A stretch of DNA of 64,000 nucleotides from Psychrobacter pacificensis (GTDB lineage: Bacteria; Pseudomonadota; Gammaproteobacteria; Pseudomonadales; Moraxellaceae): NCBI RefSeq assembly GCF_900101915.1, contig NZ_FNAL01000017.1:1-64000 (forward strand), in the 5' to 3' direction. Positions 16,350-27,740 of this stretch are shown one piece after another. The translations under genes and the position numbers were made by a program. The number at the start of each line of letters is the position of its first letter. Within the stretch, counting starts at the first letter, position 1. Below the pieces are notes generated by a model. That model saw nothing but the letters and a program-made list of their open reading frames with translations, did no database searches and had not been told where the DNA came from.

Positions 16350-19300
16350 ATGTTTACTATCATTCAGTCACATCGTACCGAAAATCTCGTTGACCAGCTA
16401 CTGGTGCAATATCAGTCAAAGAGTCAGAACATTTTTGAACCTTTTATTGTTATTGTACCGTCAATGGTATTGGGCGACTGGTTGGATAAAACCATTGCTA
16501 GCCGTGCTGGTATCAGTACATTGGTACGTACCAAATTTTGGGGTCAGTATCAGTGGACACTCATGCAGGATGTGCTAACTCGCCATAATGCCTATTTGTT
16601 AGAGGTTAATCCTGAAGCAGCAACCTTGAATGTACCTGAAGTTGCCGTGCTGTCGCCAACGGTGATGCAGTGGCGCCTGTTCGGCTACCTAACTTACTAT
16701 CAAGCGTTGATTGTCAATGATGACACGCATCCTGTGAACCCATTGTTGGCATCTTTGATTGACGAGCCGCAAGAAGGGGTCGAGCAAGATAAGGCGCAAC
16801 AAGACGCGCGCATTTGGCAGCTGGCAAGTGACTTGGCAAGGGTGTTTAACCGTTACTTGACTCATCGTGAGGACTGGCTGGCGCTATGGTCGGATAACAA
16901 GCCACTTGATGTAGACAAGCTGATCGCAGATAAAGATGCGTTGTCCCTACGGTTTGATCAGTATGCACGCGGTACGCCTGAATGGTTAGTGGCGCACTAT
17001 GTAGAGCTTGAGATTGCGCAGCGCTTTTTGTGGTCGCATCTATTTGCGGATGTACATCAGCACCGCGTGGCCATTGAGAATACTTTTTGGTCAGCCTTAA
17101 AAGATAACAAAGCAAATGAACGTGAGCAGTTGCCCAAAGTATTGCGTATTTTTACCATTCAGCAATTGCCACAGACTGAGCTTGATTTTTTGCAGCGCTT
17201 GTCAAAATATATGGACATCACGTTACTACACTACAATCCCTCAAAGTTATTTTGGGCAGATATTGTTGATAAAGCGTGGCTACAGCGTCAGCAGATTATT
17301 AATCCCCAAAGCGTGTTTTTACGTGATTACGGGCACAGTTTGCTGTCGCGTTTAGGCAAGCAGTCTCGTGATACTTTTGCCATGTTGGCCAATTTGTCAG
17401 GTAATGAGCAATACCAAGAGGCGCTGGTGGAGTGGCAAGATAACTTTAGTGATAGGTTTGATGATGAAACTGGTAGCGTCATCGATGGCAGTGCCAGTAA
17501 CAGTGATGATGATAGGTTGCAAGCAGTAGAAAACGGCCCAAGTTTATTGCACCGTTTGCAAAACGATGTGTTGATGCTTGACGAGCAATCAACCCAACAA
17601 GCAACAGCCGCAAAAGTTTCAGAAGCTGTTAGCAATCAGATAGCATTGGACTTTGAGCAAGAAACGTCATGGTACGACGATGAGGTACTAGAGAATAAGC
17701 GCTTTGAAAAAGACCGTTTTTGGGCTATCTCTTCTCAAGATAATAGCCTAAGCATTCATTCTTGTCATAATTTACAGCGCCAACTTGAAGTACTGCGCAT
17801 TATGATTGGACGCTGGCTCAATGAGCCCATCAAATCTGGTGAGAAAAAACGCCATATATCAGACATTGTGGTGTTGCTACCTGATGTTGAGCGTCATCAT
17901 GCGCTAATTAGCTCTATTTTCGTCAATGGTAGGGGACAAGATGGCCTGACCTTGCCTGCGAAGGTGACTGGTGTTGTCGATGCTGATATTCGCCAGTTAT
18001 GGGAAGCGATTATTGGGTTTTATAAGCTGCTTGGCAGTCATAGCGCTCGTTTTGAAGCGGCTGAGGTGTTGGACTGGCTGATGCTGCCACCCTTATTTGA
18101 GAGTTTTGGGTTGACCCATGAGCAAATGAGCCGTGGTTGTGATTTGTTGGTGGAAGCTGGATTTATCCGCGGGTTTGATGAGCTGCATCTAAAGCAGACC
18201 CTAGACGTCAACGACTATGATTATCGCTTTAGCTTCGCACAAGCGTTAGACAGACTGACTTTGGGATTAATTATGCCAGAGGCGGGTCTGAGTGATTGTT
18301 TATACCCTTTGCATGAAGATGAATGGCCAAGTACAGCTGTACCTGAGATGAGCTTACCACTCGCGCAAGTGAGTCTAAATGACGCCATGATTGTAGAAGC
18401 GCTTTGCCGTATTTATACTGGTCTGGTGGCACGACGTGATGACCATACACAAAAAATGAAAGCGGAAGATTGGCTAGATCAGATTGAGACCCAAGTGATT
18501 CATCGATACTTTGGCGATGTCGATCAAACGCGTACGATGCGCGCTATTTATAATGCGATGAATGGCTTTAAATCAAGCTTACGTGCCAATCGTCATTATA
18601 GACAATATTCTAGTGGTGATAGCAGTAGGGTAGAGGTGGAGCAAAGGCTGGCAGGGGTCGAGCAATTACCGCTCAAGCTGAGCTTTATGCTAGACAGTAT
18701 CGAAGCTGAGCTTGAAAGCCAGCAAGTCAGTGCTGAGCCGACAGGCGTGATTACTTTTGGTCGATTTGGTGCACTACGGAACGTCCCTTTTGAGCTGGTG
18801 GTCATGCTCAATATGGATCTCTCTGAGTTTCCTGGACGCGACCGAGACAACCGATATGATTTGATGAAAGCGACCAATTCACGGCGCGGTGATAGAGTCA
18901 GCGAGGACGATGATAATGGGGCATTTTTGGATGCGCTACTATGTGCGCGTAGTGCATGCTGGATATTCTACAATGGTCAAAGCTTGACTGACACTCACGA
19001 GCATCTGCCAGCGAATCCTGTGAGTGAATTATTACAGTTTTTGCAAGGTGAGGTGCAGTGGCAGGTCAACTCGCTTGATACTTTGCCTGAAAGTATTGAT
19101 TCAACGGCAGAAAGCCTTAAGCGTTATTTACCAAAGCTCATAAAGCAATGGCTGGTCACTGAGCATCCAGCACTACCTTTTCACAAGAGCTTGTTTGAAG
19201 CAGATATTGAAGGAGCTTCTGAGCAAAAGGCTGATACGTCCAATATCAATGTTGATCCTAGCAATACGTCTGATGATGTTAGCGATAGTAACCCTGATAC

Positions 19301-20855
19301 TGCTGTAGCCGATGAGCTAGATAGGTTGCTAAATAAAGCCATGCGCAAAACCAAGCTGGCTCAGAAAAAACAATTTCCTCCGGCGCCGCTATGGCAGGCT
19401 GTTTTTGAGACACTACAGAAAAGAAGAGCTAGCGAGCTTCCACAACTGATTGACTTACCCACAAAAACACAGTACGAAGCCATTGCTCAAATGCTGGGTC
19501 ATCGCTTGGGTGGACTGGGGAACATAAATCATCAAATCGTGTCTACATTAGCCAATATGCTGGGACTCGATACTACTGCTGCTAATGATATGAACGATAG
19601 GACTCAGGCGCTCACCCGAATGGTGCGTGATACCGTATTTAATATTGGCGAGATAGATATTGAGGGTATGCTGGTGTATCAAGTGCGCCATCCTGCCAAA
19701 GCGTTTTTACGGTCTCAAAAAGTGCATGTGGTACAAGGTGAGGAAGCGATGACGCATCAAGAGCCATTGTTTTTGGATCACCTGACAACTTATCAGATTA
19801 AAGATCATTTGATTAAAGGGCTGGCCGCCGATAAGCGTACTGACAATACGGTCCAGCAAGATAGCTCAACGTTGATGTATCAAAAAATCATACCAGCAGG
19901 GGTAGCACGCCAAACCACGTTGCCCAATCAGCAACAACAATTACAGCAGCAGTGCCTAGAGTTTGAAGAGCAGTTGATCACTAATGGTTTTGGTGAATGT
20001 GTCGTACCTAATGCAGGTAGAACAGAGGACATGCCAGCTTTGCATTTACTGACACCCACCGCAGAGCACCCCGTTCAGATAGAGCTGGCAGCTATACTTA
20101 ATCGTGTAAATAGCGACGCAAACAGTCAAATAGACACAGACGCATGGCTAAAAATCCTACCCAAATCTATCAAAATAAAAGGCCTAGTGCCGCTGTTAAC
20201 GCCAAGGCTATCACCAATATCAGTATCATCAGATAACGATGATAAAAACGCTCATATTCAGGCAGGCATGACCTATGCCGAGCAATCACCTAAGCAATGG
20301 TTAAATATACTGCCTAATTCTGCCAGTCCAAAACATCTCCTTAAGTTTTGGTTGTCCCATCTATACTGGCAAGTAGCCAGATGCACCACGGCTGAGCAAG
20401 TGGCAGCAAATGATGGCGTGAGTATTTGGCGCTTTAATAAATCCAGCTCAAAAGTAGATGCCTACAAAAATGTCATCGCATTTAAGCTAAGCCCAATCGT
20501 CTATGAAGATGCAGTGATAGAACTGATGAAATGGGCGATTTTTGGCAATCTATCGGGTCAAACCCCCATCACATTACTGCCTGAGTATGCGCTCAATTAT
20601 CTGGCTAAGTGCTCAAAATCGCAAGCAGATGATAATGAAAATAGCAATTATTGGCCAAAACGGGCAGACTTCTCAGATTGGCTAAGACCTAATTATAACT
20701 CAGACACGGTATACGATACTTGCTCTCAGCATGCTATTTGGCAATATGTACTGCGTGACCAAGATGCCTTTAGAGCCTTATCAGCAGCGTTGACCACCTT
20801 GGCGCAACCACTGTATAGGCCGATGTTTACCGCATTAGACGGGTTAGACAATTAG
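16350..20855 (+). CDS. recC: Exodeoxyribonuclease V subunit gamma (RecC)
   Basis: RecC subunit of the RecBCD helicase-nuclease, which repairs double-strand breaks and reads Chi. It has 1501 residues from the ATG at 16350, giving MFTIIQSHRTENLVDQLL, the usual start; a TTG two codons earlier is less likely. Typical motifs are FIVIVPSMVLGDWLD, RIFTIQQLPQTELDFL, SLSIHSCHNLQRQLEVLRIM, DIVVLLPDVERH and ITFGRFGALRNVPFELVVML. It is ~380 residues longer than the E. coli protein because of polar inserts (residues ~370-430 and ~960-1000). It is followed by recB after 72 bp and then recD, the full complex in one run. Confidence 0.95.
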   Translation: MFTIIQSHRTENLVDQLLVQYQSKSQNIFEPFIVIVPSMVLGDWLDKTIASRAGISTLVRTKFWGQYQWTLMQDVLTRHNAYLLEVNPEAATLNVPEVAVLSPTVMQWRLFGYLTYYQALIVNDDTHPVNPLLASLIDEPQEGVEQDKAQQDARIWQLASDLARVFNRYLTHREDWLALWSDNKPLDVDKLIADKDALSLRFDQYARGTPEWLVAHYVELEIAQRFLWSHLFADVHQHRVAIENTFWSALKDNKANEREQLPKVLRIFTIQQLPQTELDFLQRLSKYMDITLLHYNPSKLFWADIVDKAWLQRQQIINPQSVFLRDYGHSLLSRLGKQSRDTFAMLANLSGNEQYQEALVEWQDNFSDRFDDETGSVIDGSASNSDDDRLQAVENGPSLLHRLQNDVLMLDEQSTQQATAAKVSEAVSNQIALDFEQETSWYDDEVLENKRFEKDRFWAISSQDNSLSIHSCHNLQRQLEVLRIMIGRWLNEPIKSGEKKRHISDIVVLLPDVERHHALISSIFVNGRGQDGLTLPAKVTGVVDADIRQLWEAIIGFYKLLGSHSARFEAAEVLDWLMLPPLFESFGLTHEQMSRGCDLLVEAGFIRGFDELHLKQTLDVNDYDYRFSFAQALDRLTLGLIMPEAGLSDCLYPLHEDEWPSTAVPEMSLPLAQVSLNDAMIVEALCRIYTGLVARRDDHTQKMKAEDWLDQIETQVIHRYFGDVDQTRTMRAIYNAMNGFKSSLRANRHYRQYSSGDSSRVEVEQRLAGVEQLPLKLSFMLDSIEAELESQQVSAEPTGVITFGRFGALRNVPFELVVMLNMDLSEFPGRDRDNRYDLMKATNSRRGDRVSEDDDNGAFLDALLCARSACWIFYNGQSLTDTHEHLPANPVSELLQFLQGEVQWQVNSLDTLPESIDSTAESLKRYLPKLIKQWLVTEHPALPFHKSLFEADIEGASEQKADTSNINVDPSNTSDDVSDSNPDTAVADELDRLLNKAMRKTKLAQKKQFPPAPLWQAVFETLQKRRASELPQLIDLPTKTQYEAIAQMLGHRLGGLGNINHQIVSTLANMLGLDTTAANDMNDRTQALTRMVRDTVFNIGEIDIEGMLVYQVRHPAKAFLRSQKVHVVQGEEAMTHQEPLFLDHLTTYQIKDHLIKGLAADKRTDNTVQQDSSTLMYQKIIPAGVARQTTLPNQQQQLQQQCLEFEEQLITNGFGECVVPNAGRTEDMPALHLLTPTAEHPVQIELAAILNRVNSDANSQIDTDAWLKILPKSIKIKGLVPLLTPRLSPISVSSDNDDKNAHIQAGMTYAEQSPKQWLNILPNSASPKHLLKFWLSHLYWQVARCTTAEQVAANDGVSIWRFNKSSSKVDAYKNVIAFKLSPIVYEDAVIELMKWAIFGNLSGQTPITLLPEYALNYLAKCSKSQADDNENSNYWPKRADFSDWLRPNYNSDTVYDTCSQHAIWQYVLRDQDAFRALSAALTTLAQPLYRPMFTALDGLDN

Positions 20856-20927
20856 CTATAGCAGTTGTTTTTAGTTTTCTTTTTATCCTCTAGATTTTAT
20901 AGATAATAATTAAAAGTATGCGCTTAT

Positions 20928-23900
20928 ATGACAGATTTTACTGACACAACCGACATTATCGAACCTACTGTACAACCAAATTTATCTGACGATCATCCAG
21001 ATGTTTCGGGTGACTCAGGGGCTATAGTTGAGGAAAAAGAAGAAGTAACACCGGCGGTTGCTGTTGCATTAACGGGAAGGCATCTTATCGAAGCCTCAGC
21101 AGGTACAGGCAAAACGTGGACGCTGACAGGCATTGTGCTGCGTCTCCTGATTGAAGCGAGGCGTGCGCCAGAGCAAATCATTGCCACCACCTTTACTCGA
21201 GCCGCCGCTGCCGAGATGCGTCAGCGTATCCATGATCGTTTGGTAGAGTTTTATCAGCTATTACAATGGGTCAATAACCTGAGTGCAGATACCAAGAACA
21301 AAGATAACTTATATCCCAATATATTGCAGGTACTGCCTGATAGGGGCGATAACAAGAATAACAAGGATAAGCCAACAAGCAACGACTCAAGTATCGAATC
21401 AAATGCTAAAACAGAGGCTGATGAGTTTAATCAAGATATTGACCATGACCATAAACATGCTCAGCAGGTGGCTCGAGAAAAGCGCGCGCAAGTCAAAAAA
21501 GCGCGTGAAGATTGGTTAAAAGAGCAAGCCAAACATGCACGCTTAAACGCTATTATGGACGATCCCATTAACCTACATTTAGTCGGTTATCTATTAGATC
21601 ATGTGTATAGCTATCCGATGGCGGAGGCGATCCGGCGTACTGCATTAGTGTTAACCACGTTGGATAAGCTGTTTGTCGGGACGCTCGATAGCTTGGCGCA
21701 AAAGTGGCTGACCGAGTACAGTAGTGAAACCGGTCATCAGCAAGGCATGGCGATTATAGAAGACAGTAGTATCGAGCAGGTTACCGATAGTATTATCCAT
21801 GATGAGCTGCGTCAGTTTCAAAGCCGTTTGTATCATGAGCAGCCCAAACTGTATGCGCTTATGGATCAGCAAGGTAAGCTGACAGCAGTAGGTGATCATA
21901 AAAATTTTGTTTCTCGCTCGCTGAATTTTATTTCTGCGCCGATTGATGAGATAAAACTAGAGCAAGGATTTGATTTTGATGCGTATGAGAAATTGATTGA
22001 TGAGTTTGCCCAGTTAGATTTGGCAGATATTCAGCCCTATCTAAACCCCGATTATAGAAAATCTCAAGGGTTTCGTGGAAACTCTAATTTAACCAATCAT
22101 TTTGATGCTCTTGTCGATGTTCATCAAAAAGTAGTCCAATATCAGCTGACATTTAGCAGCTACTTGAATGAGCGTGAAAACAAGATATTGACGTCTTTGC
22201 AGGATGCCAGATATCCAAATGAAGATGGCAAAATTAAAAACTTTAATAAGAATAGGGAGAAAGAGCACCAGACCCTTTTTGAGTTAGAGACCATTAGTAC
22301 ATTAATGGCGCTCTTGGATATGATCGAAAGGTTAAATCAGTATATTTTATTGATTTTAGCCAACCTCAACCGTCATATCGTGCTTGCGGTACGCAATAGA
22401 CTGCCAGTGATTTTAGAGGAGCGAGGGGAGACCACCTTTAGTCTGCAGATGGTGCGCTTAAACCAAGCACTAACAGGTCGGCAAGGCGATAAGCTAGCAC
22501 GTTATATACGTCACCATTACCCCATTGCATTAATTGATGAGTCGCAAGATATCAATGGCGAGCAAGCCATTATGATCGAAAGTATCTATTTGCCAAAGCG
22601 TAAACGTAAACAGTCGGATAATGACAAGCAATCCACTACCAAAAAATCCAGCCATGAGTTTTTGCTACTGGTTGGTGACCCAAAGCAGGCGATCTATGGG
22701 TTCCGTGGCGGTGACGTGACCAACTATAATTATATGAAAGGGCAGTTTGACAAAAGTACCATTTGGACGCTCAACACCAACCGTCGCTCAAATGCAGGGG
22801 TGATTCATGCACTAAACTGCTGGTTTGGTATGCCGACAGCAACGACTGCTGACAACAAGCTGGCACAGTTGGGCAGTGATATTTATTACCAGCATACGAA
22901 AGCTAGGAAAGAAAAAGAAGGTGAGGAAGCCAAGAGTAAACTATCTTGGTTTAGGGATTCAGACGCAAAAGATAGTAGCTTGGTGACGGAAGTGCTTTCT
23001 GCTCAGCCGGTGAGCATCTTGCACCTGCCTAATGGTAAAGATGGTGAGCTTGATTATGATGAGTATGAAATCACCGCTCGTCATATTGCTAGCTTGCTCA
23101 GTAGTGGTCAGACATTAAAAGATAGGCCGATTCAGCCTAGTGATATTGGAGTGTTGGCACGTACCAAAAAAGATTTAAAGCAGGTTGAAGACGAGTTGGT
23201 CAAACTAGGCGTCCCAACCCTGACCACCAGTGACGTCAGTATCTTCGAGACGATTATGGCAGAAGATGTCGCAGCGCTACTGAGCGCCATGCTCTATCCG
23301 TATCGTCATGACATGATTAATCGGGTCTTAACCAGTCATCTATATGGCCTAAGTATCAACGATATCAAAGCCATGATGACGGATCATGAGTCAGGCGTGG
23401 CTGAGAGTGACGATAGACTTAATAGTATCAATCTAAATAGTAGCGATGTTCAAAATACAGAACATAAAAAGAGCTATCAAGATTTTATTACGTATCTAAA
23501 GGAAGGGGCACAGCGCTGGCAGCATTTTGGTGTTTTGTCGGCGCTACATTACTTACTAGATAAAAGCCCCATACAGACACAAGGCGTTTGGCAAGCACTA
23601 GCCGCTCATCCAGATGGCGATCGACATATCATGGATTTGCGTCATATCATGGATGTGTTGGCGCAGTATGGCCTAGGCATGGGTGAGCATGAGCTATTAG
23701 CTTGGTTTAGGCAGCACATAGAGGCTGCACCCAACAGCGATTGGGCGAAGCAGTATCCGCTACCCACAGAGTCTGGCGTGCAGCTCATGACCATTCATAA
23801 ATCAAAAGGGCTTGAGTTTCCGATAGTCTATGTACTGGGTATGGGAGATGCCAGTAGGAAATCAGGTAATAATGAGAAGTATGGTCTGTATCTATATAAT

Positions 23901-25454
23901 GCTCAGCAAGCACCTTCAGCGTTAGTGCAGCAATCAGCAAAGGATCAATTTATAGGTAATCAGCGCCGCTTCTCACCATTGCAAGGCTCTGCTACGGTAG
24001 AGGACTATTATACTGATATCGAAACAAAAGAAGGCTTTGATGAGCTGCGCCGACTTGGTTATGTGGCATTTACGCGGGCTAGCGAGCAGCTTTATATCGT
24101 GCTGCGAGATCCAAGCAACAAAACAGGATTTGAGCTAAAACCGGTATTTTATTGGTTTGATTCTCCAGACGCAAAGTTTGAATTACCTGATAGGCTAAAA
24201 GGCACGATAGGTATGCTTAGAGGTCATAATATTAATGAGTTCTATAATAGTCACTATACTAAGACAGTAACGTCAACAGATACCAAACTTACCATCGAAC
24301 CCACGACACAAGCGATTGAGTATGTTCCTTTTGCTGAGGTCATGAAAACGAGTTATTTTTATGGTTGGGCTAAGACCAGCTTTACAGCTTTGGCTCGTCA
24401 GCTAGACGAATCAACACAAGCAATGGCTGTTGTTGATGAGCGTATTGATGATGCGATAGACATTGATATGGCAGACGCTGCAATGTCGTTAGAGCCTTAT
24501 CCTAATAGTAGCCTTGATAGTAATACGTCTCTCGAAAAAATTGATGAGCTAAGTCTCAAGTCAGAAGAGGATATTCGCTTTACCTTTGTAAAAGGTGCTA
24601 ATGCAGGTACGTTTTTACATGAGATATTTGAAAAAATCGATTTCACTAATAAATCCCAGTGGTCTGGGGTGATCGATAGAGCGGTAAGTAGTTATCAATT
24701 ACCGCTGGTGTATAGCAGTGCTGAACATCAAAGCCGTAGAGCACAAGGCAACCGAGAAGAGAGTTCTGTCTCATTTAACGCTGATGCAATAGATACGACA
24801 AAGCATGAGGCCTTGATTGCTTGGATTGAAGAAGTGCTGGGTACCCCGCTATTGGCCTCCAATCAACCCTTATATGCTTTGGATGCAAATCAGCGATTTG
24901 CTGAATTAGAATTCAATATGGGATTGTCAGAGCGCTTTAAAGCAGAGGATATCAGTCAGTTATTTCAACAGTATCTACCGGATGAGACAGACAAGCATGT
25001 CAATCTTGTACCGCAAAATAGAACGCACTTGTATCGTTACTTGCGTGGTGAGATTGATTTGGTTTATGAGTATGCTGGCAAGTACTATGTGGTCGATTAT
25101 AAGAGTAATTTTTTAGGAAATAGCCTAAGCGATTATAATGAAACTACACTTAAAAAAGCCATGTCCAAAGCAGGGTATTGGCTACAGGCAGCAATTTACC
25201 AAGTAGCATTGCATCGATTCCTTTCGATGAGAATTGCTGATTATGTAGGCAATGAGTCTAGGTATTTAGGGGCGGTAGAATATGTCTTTCTAAGAGGGGT
25301 ATACAGCCCCGACGCTCAAGCAACTGCTACCGTATCACAAGAGGCTATTAAAACGAGCGAATCACCATACAACGGCCGTTATGGACTTGTGACGTGGGAT
25401 ATACCAATCGATTTTATCAAAGGTTTAGATGCGCTATTTGGTGTACCTGATTAG
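20928..25454 (+). CDS. recB: Exodeoxyribonuclease V subunit beta (RecB)
   Basis: Helicase and nuclease subunit of RecBCD, 1508 residues. UvrD-type helicase motifs appear in order: ASAGTGKTWTL (Walker A, ~56-66), LIDESQDIN (~537), LLVGDPKQAIYGFRGGD (~582), NTNRRSN, LMTIHKSKGLEFPIVYV (~953) and YVAFTRASEQLYI. The C-terminal nuclease domain has GEIDLVYEYAGKYYVVDYKS near 1375-1395, with the Asp/Asp/Lys catalytic set. Two acidic linkers (~110-180 and ~1160-1210) make it longer than E. coli RecB. The Walker B box is DESQ, not the usual DEFQ. Confidence 0.96.
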   Translation: MTDFTDTTDIIEPTVQPNLSDDHPDVSGDSGAIVEEKEEVTPAVAVALTGRHLIEASAGTGKTWTLTGIVLRLLIEARRAPEQIIATTFTRAAAAEMRQRIHDRLVEFYQLLQWVNNLSADTKNKDNLYPNILQVLPDRGDNKNNKDKPTSNDSSIESNAKTEADEFNQDIDHDHKHAQQVAREKRAQVKKAREDWLKEQAKHARLNAIMDDPINLHLVGYLLDHVYSYPMAEAIRRTALVLTTLDKLFVGTLDSLAQKWLTEYSSETGHQQGMAIIEDSSIEQVTDSIIHDELRQFQSRLYHEQPKLYALMDQQGKLTAVGDHKNFVSRSLNFISAPIDEIKLEQGFDFDAYEKLIDEFAQLDLADIQPYLNPDYRKSQGFRGNSNLTNHFDALVDVHQKVVQYQLTFSSYLNERENKILTSLQDARYPNEDGKIKNFNKNREKEHQTLFELETISTLMALLDMIERLNQYILLILANLNRHIVLAVRNRLPVILEERGETTFSLQMVRLNQALTGRQGDKLARYIRHHYPIALIDESQDINGEQAIMIESIYLPKRKRKQSDNDKQSTTKKSSHEFLLLVGDPKQAIYGFRGGDVTNYNYMKGQFDKSTIWTLNTNRRSNAGVIHALNCWFGMPTATTADNKLAQLGSDIYYQHTKARKEKEGEEAKSKLSWFRDSDAKDSSLVTEVLSAQPVSILHLPNGKDGELDYDEYEITARHIASLLSSGQTLKDRPIQPSDIGVLARTKKDLKQVEDELVKLGVPTLTTSDVSIFETIMAEDVAALLSAMLYPYRHDMINRVLTSHLYGLSINDIKAMMTDHESGVAESDDRLNSINLNSSDVQNTEHKKSYQDFITYLKEGAQRWQHFGVLSALHYLLDKSPIQTQGVWQALAAHPDGDRHIMDLRHIMDVLAQYGLGMGEHELLAWFRQHIEAAPNSDWAKQYPLPTESGVQLMTIHKSKGLEFPIVYVLGMGDASRKSGNNEKYGLYLYNAQQAPSALVQQSAKDQFIGNQRRFSPLQGSATVEDYYTDIETKEGFDELRRLGYVAFTRASEQLYIVLRDPSNKTGFELKPVFYWFDSPDAKFELPDRLKGTIGMLRGHNINEFYNSHYTKTVTSTDTKLTIEPTTQAIEYVPFAEVMKTSYFYGWAKTSFTALARQLDESTQAMAVVDERIDDAIDIDMADAAMSLEPYPNSSLDSNTSLEKIDELSLKSEEDIRFTFVKGANAGTFLHEIFEKIDFTNKSQWSGVIDRAVSSYQLPLVYSSAEHQSRRAQGNREESSVSFNADAIDTTKHEALIAWIEEVLGTPLLASNQPLYALDANQRFAELEFNMGLSERFKAEDISQLFQQYLPDETDKHVNLVPQNRTHLYRYLRGEIDLVYEYAGKYYVVDYKSNFLGNSLSDYNETTLKKAMSKAGYWLQAAIYQVALHRFLSMRIADYVGNESRYLGAVEYVFLRGVYSPDAQATATVSQEAIKTSESPYNGRYGLVTWDIPIDFIKGLDALFGVPD

Positions 25455-25530
25455 TAGATCATACCTAGCGACTATCATTAACCAAAGATTCTAAAAAGAT
25501 CAAATAGGTCAAAATAGAGACAAATATATC

Positions 25531-27732
25531 ATGAGCAATAATAATAAAAGCAGTGCAGCAATGGGATTGCAAGAAAGCTGGGCCAGTAATATCAGTGATT
25601 ATATTTTGCTACGCCGTGAGCAAACGCGTATAGCGTACGACGCAACGTATGCAAAAGCGAATAATGAGAGCAAACAAGCTGATAAGAAAGAAGACGATTA
25701 TTTATTTAACGCATTGTTCATGATGTTAGCGACGCATTTGGAAGAGGGCCATACCGTACTGACCATTAAGTCCTCTGAGGATGAAGAGGTATTGCAAGGT
25801 GAAATCAATAATCAGTCAGTCACATTATACACTTGGCAGCAACAGTTATTAGAGATTCTAGCAATGCCAATCTTTGCGCTCATAGATACCAAATCAAATA
25901 CTCAACCAGAGGATCAACCTACCGCCGAAACGTCGATATTTGCATTGCTAAGCACATTATTTGATAAGCGGAATCAGCTATGGATACAGTTGGCGCTGAG
26001 TAATCATGAAAAGGACATGCTAACCAAGCGTTTTGATACAATTGCCAAGGTATTTCAGCTACTAAAAAATACCGATTTTAATTTTTTCATGAATCTAGTT
26101 AATAAGTATGCTTTGTTTGCTGAGGTTAAGGCTAACACTAATAGTAACAATGAAGAAAATAGCCTAAGCAATAATAACCAACCTATCATTTACGACATAA
26201 CTAACAGCCAAAATTCAAAAGAATCTATTACTTTTTGGCTACATCGCGCATGGCAGGCCGAATTTAATTTGGCAAAAAATATTAACAATATCTTGAATCA
26301 AAAAGTAAAGCCTTTACCAATAACAATACCTGAAAGCCTTCACGAAAATCAAATAAAAGCAATTAATGTCGCTAATAACAACGCGTTTAGTATCATTACC
26401 GGTGGTCCAGGGACAGGTAAAACATACACCGTTGCTCAGTTAGTTATTGCACTGCAACAAGCGACAGAGAGTGGAGGGGAGGGTTCTGAAAATATTAGAT
26501 TTAGTACGGATAGTGCGAGTCTAGCACTAGCAGCGCCTACTGGTAAGGCTGCACAGCGTATGCAGGAGTCTTTACAGGCTGCTTTGGATACAGCGGGCAT
26601 TGATTTGCAGCTGCAAGAAGCCAAAACCATTCACCGTTTGCTAGGTATTGGGCGGACGGGCAGACCTCGTTACAATGCCGATAATCCACTTGGCGAAGAT
26701 ATTATCATTGTTGATGAAGCGTCGATGCTAGGGGTTGAGTTGGCTAATTACTTGGTGAGTGCAGTGAAACCAGGCGCAAGGCTCATACTGTTAGGTGATG
26801 CTAACCAGTTGGCAGCAGTCGATGCAGGGGCGGTATTGGCGGATTTATGCTGCATACCATTGCTACAATCCATTCATGCAGAGCTGACTGAGAGTCGCCG
26901 ATTTGGCGCGGACTCAGGTATTGGCAAGCTGGCTATCCAAATCAATAGAGCAGAGACAAATCTTCAAACTATTTGGCAATTATTAAGGCAAGACGATGCC
27001 TTGAGTTTCCAATACGTGAATACGTTGCAAGTAGACTCTGTACCAAGCAATCAAATAAAAAATAGCCTAAGCAATGAAAAAAATATCTTAAAGATATCCC
27101 AAATTTATCAACCATATATAGAAATAGTTAAAAATTTACTAAGAAATCCAATAGAAAAATCTATGCCAGAATCAATAAAAAACACTATTGCATCATTGAT
27201 GGAAATATTTAGTGAGTTCAGAATATTAACTGCTGGTCACAATGGTGAGTGGGGCGATCATTACATCAATAATTATCTCACCCAATGGCATCTCACTGAA
27301 CTAAAGCTCCCACTGGGTCAAAACGCATGGTTCCACGGTCGCCCTATTATGATTTTGCAGAATAACTATGAATTAGGGTTATTTAATGGTGATATTGGTT
27401 TTTGCTTACAGACATCAGATGAACGAAATCAATTGGAAGTATTTTTTGAAAATAAGACCCAAGGGATTGCGGTCAATCTACTCAACGAGGAGGTAGTTGC
27501 TACTGCATACGCTATGACGATTCATAAGTCGCAGGGATCTGAATTTGATCATGTCGCAATTACGTTTGATGATAGTCATGCAAGATTATTAAGCAAGGAG
27601 CTTATTTATACAGCGGTGACTCGTGCCAAAAAACAAGTGACGATATACAGTACGAAACACGCTTTTGAGAAAGCTGTCCAAACACCGACCGAAAGACATA
27701 CCGGTTTGTCCCTACAGTTTGAGTACTTATGA
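25531..27732 (+). CDS. recD: Exodeoxyribonuclease V subunit alpha (RecD)
   Basis: 5'-3' helicase subunit of RecBCD, 733 residues (the E. coli protein has about 610). Superfamily 1 motifs: ITGGPGTGKTYTVAQL near 288-303, APTGKAAQRM, KTIHRLLGIG, IIIVDEASMLGVELANYLV, LILLGDANQLAAVDAGAVL, and near the C terminus TAYAMTIHKSQGSEFDHVAI and LIYTAVTRAKKQVTIYS. An Asn-rich stretch around 205-240 and an AT-rich part around 500-550 account for the extra length. It is the last gene of the rec run and ends at a strong bidirectional terminator. Confidence 0.95.
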   Translation: MSNNNKSSAAMGLQESWASNISDYILLRREQTRIAYDATYAKANNESKQADKKEDDYLFNALFMMLATHLEEGHTVLTIKSSEDEEVLQGEINNQSVTLYTWQQQLLEILAMPIFALIDTKSNTQPEDQPTAETSIFALLSTLFDKRNQLWIQLALSNHEKDMLTKRFDTIAKVFQLLKNTDFNFFMNLVNKYALFAEVKANTNSNNEENSLSNNNQPIIYDITNSQNSKESITFWLHRAWQAEFNLAKNINNILNQKVKPLPITIPESLHENQIKAINVANNNAFSIITGGPGTGKTYTVAQLVIALQQATESGGEGSENIRFSTDSASLALAAPTGKAAQRMQESLQAALDTAGIDLQLQEAKTIHRLLGIGRTGRPRYNADNPLGEDIIIVDEASMLGVELANYLVSAVKPGARLILLGDANQLAAVDAGAVLADLCCIPLLQSIHAELTESRRFGADSGIGKLAIQINRAETNLQTIWQLLRQDDALSFQYVNTLQVDSVPSNQIKNSLSNEKNILKISQIYQPYIEIVKNLLRNPIEKSMPESIKNTIASLMEIFSEFRILTAGHNGEWGDHYINNYLTQWHLTELKLPLGQNAWFHGRPIMILQNNYELGLFNGDIGFCLQTSDERNQLEVFFENKTQGIAVNLLNEEVVATAYAMTIHKSQGSEFDHVAITFDDSHARLLSKELIYTAVTRAKKQVTIYSTKHAFEKAVQTPTERHTGLSLQFEYL

Positions 27733-27740
27733 TTATCATT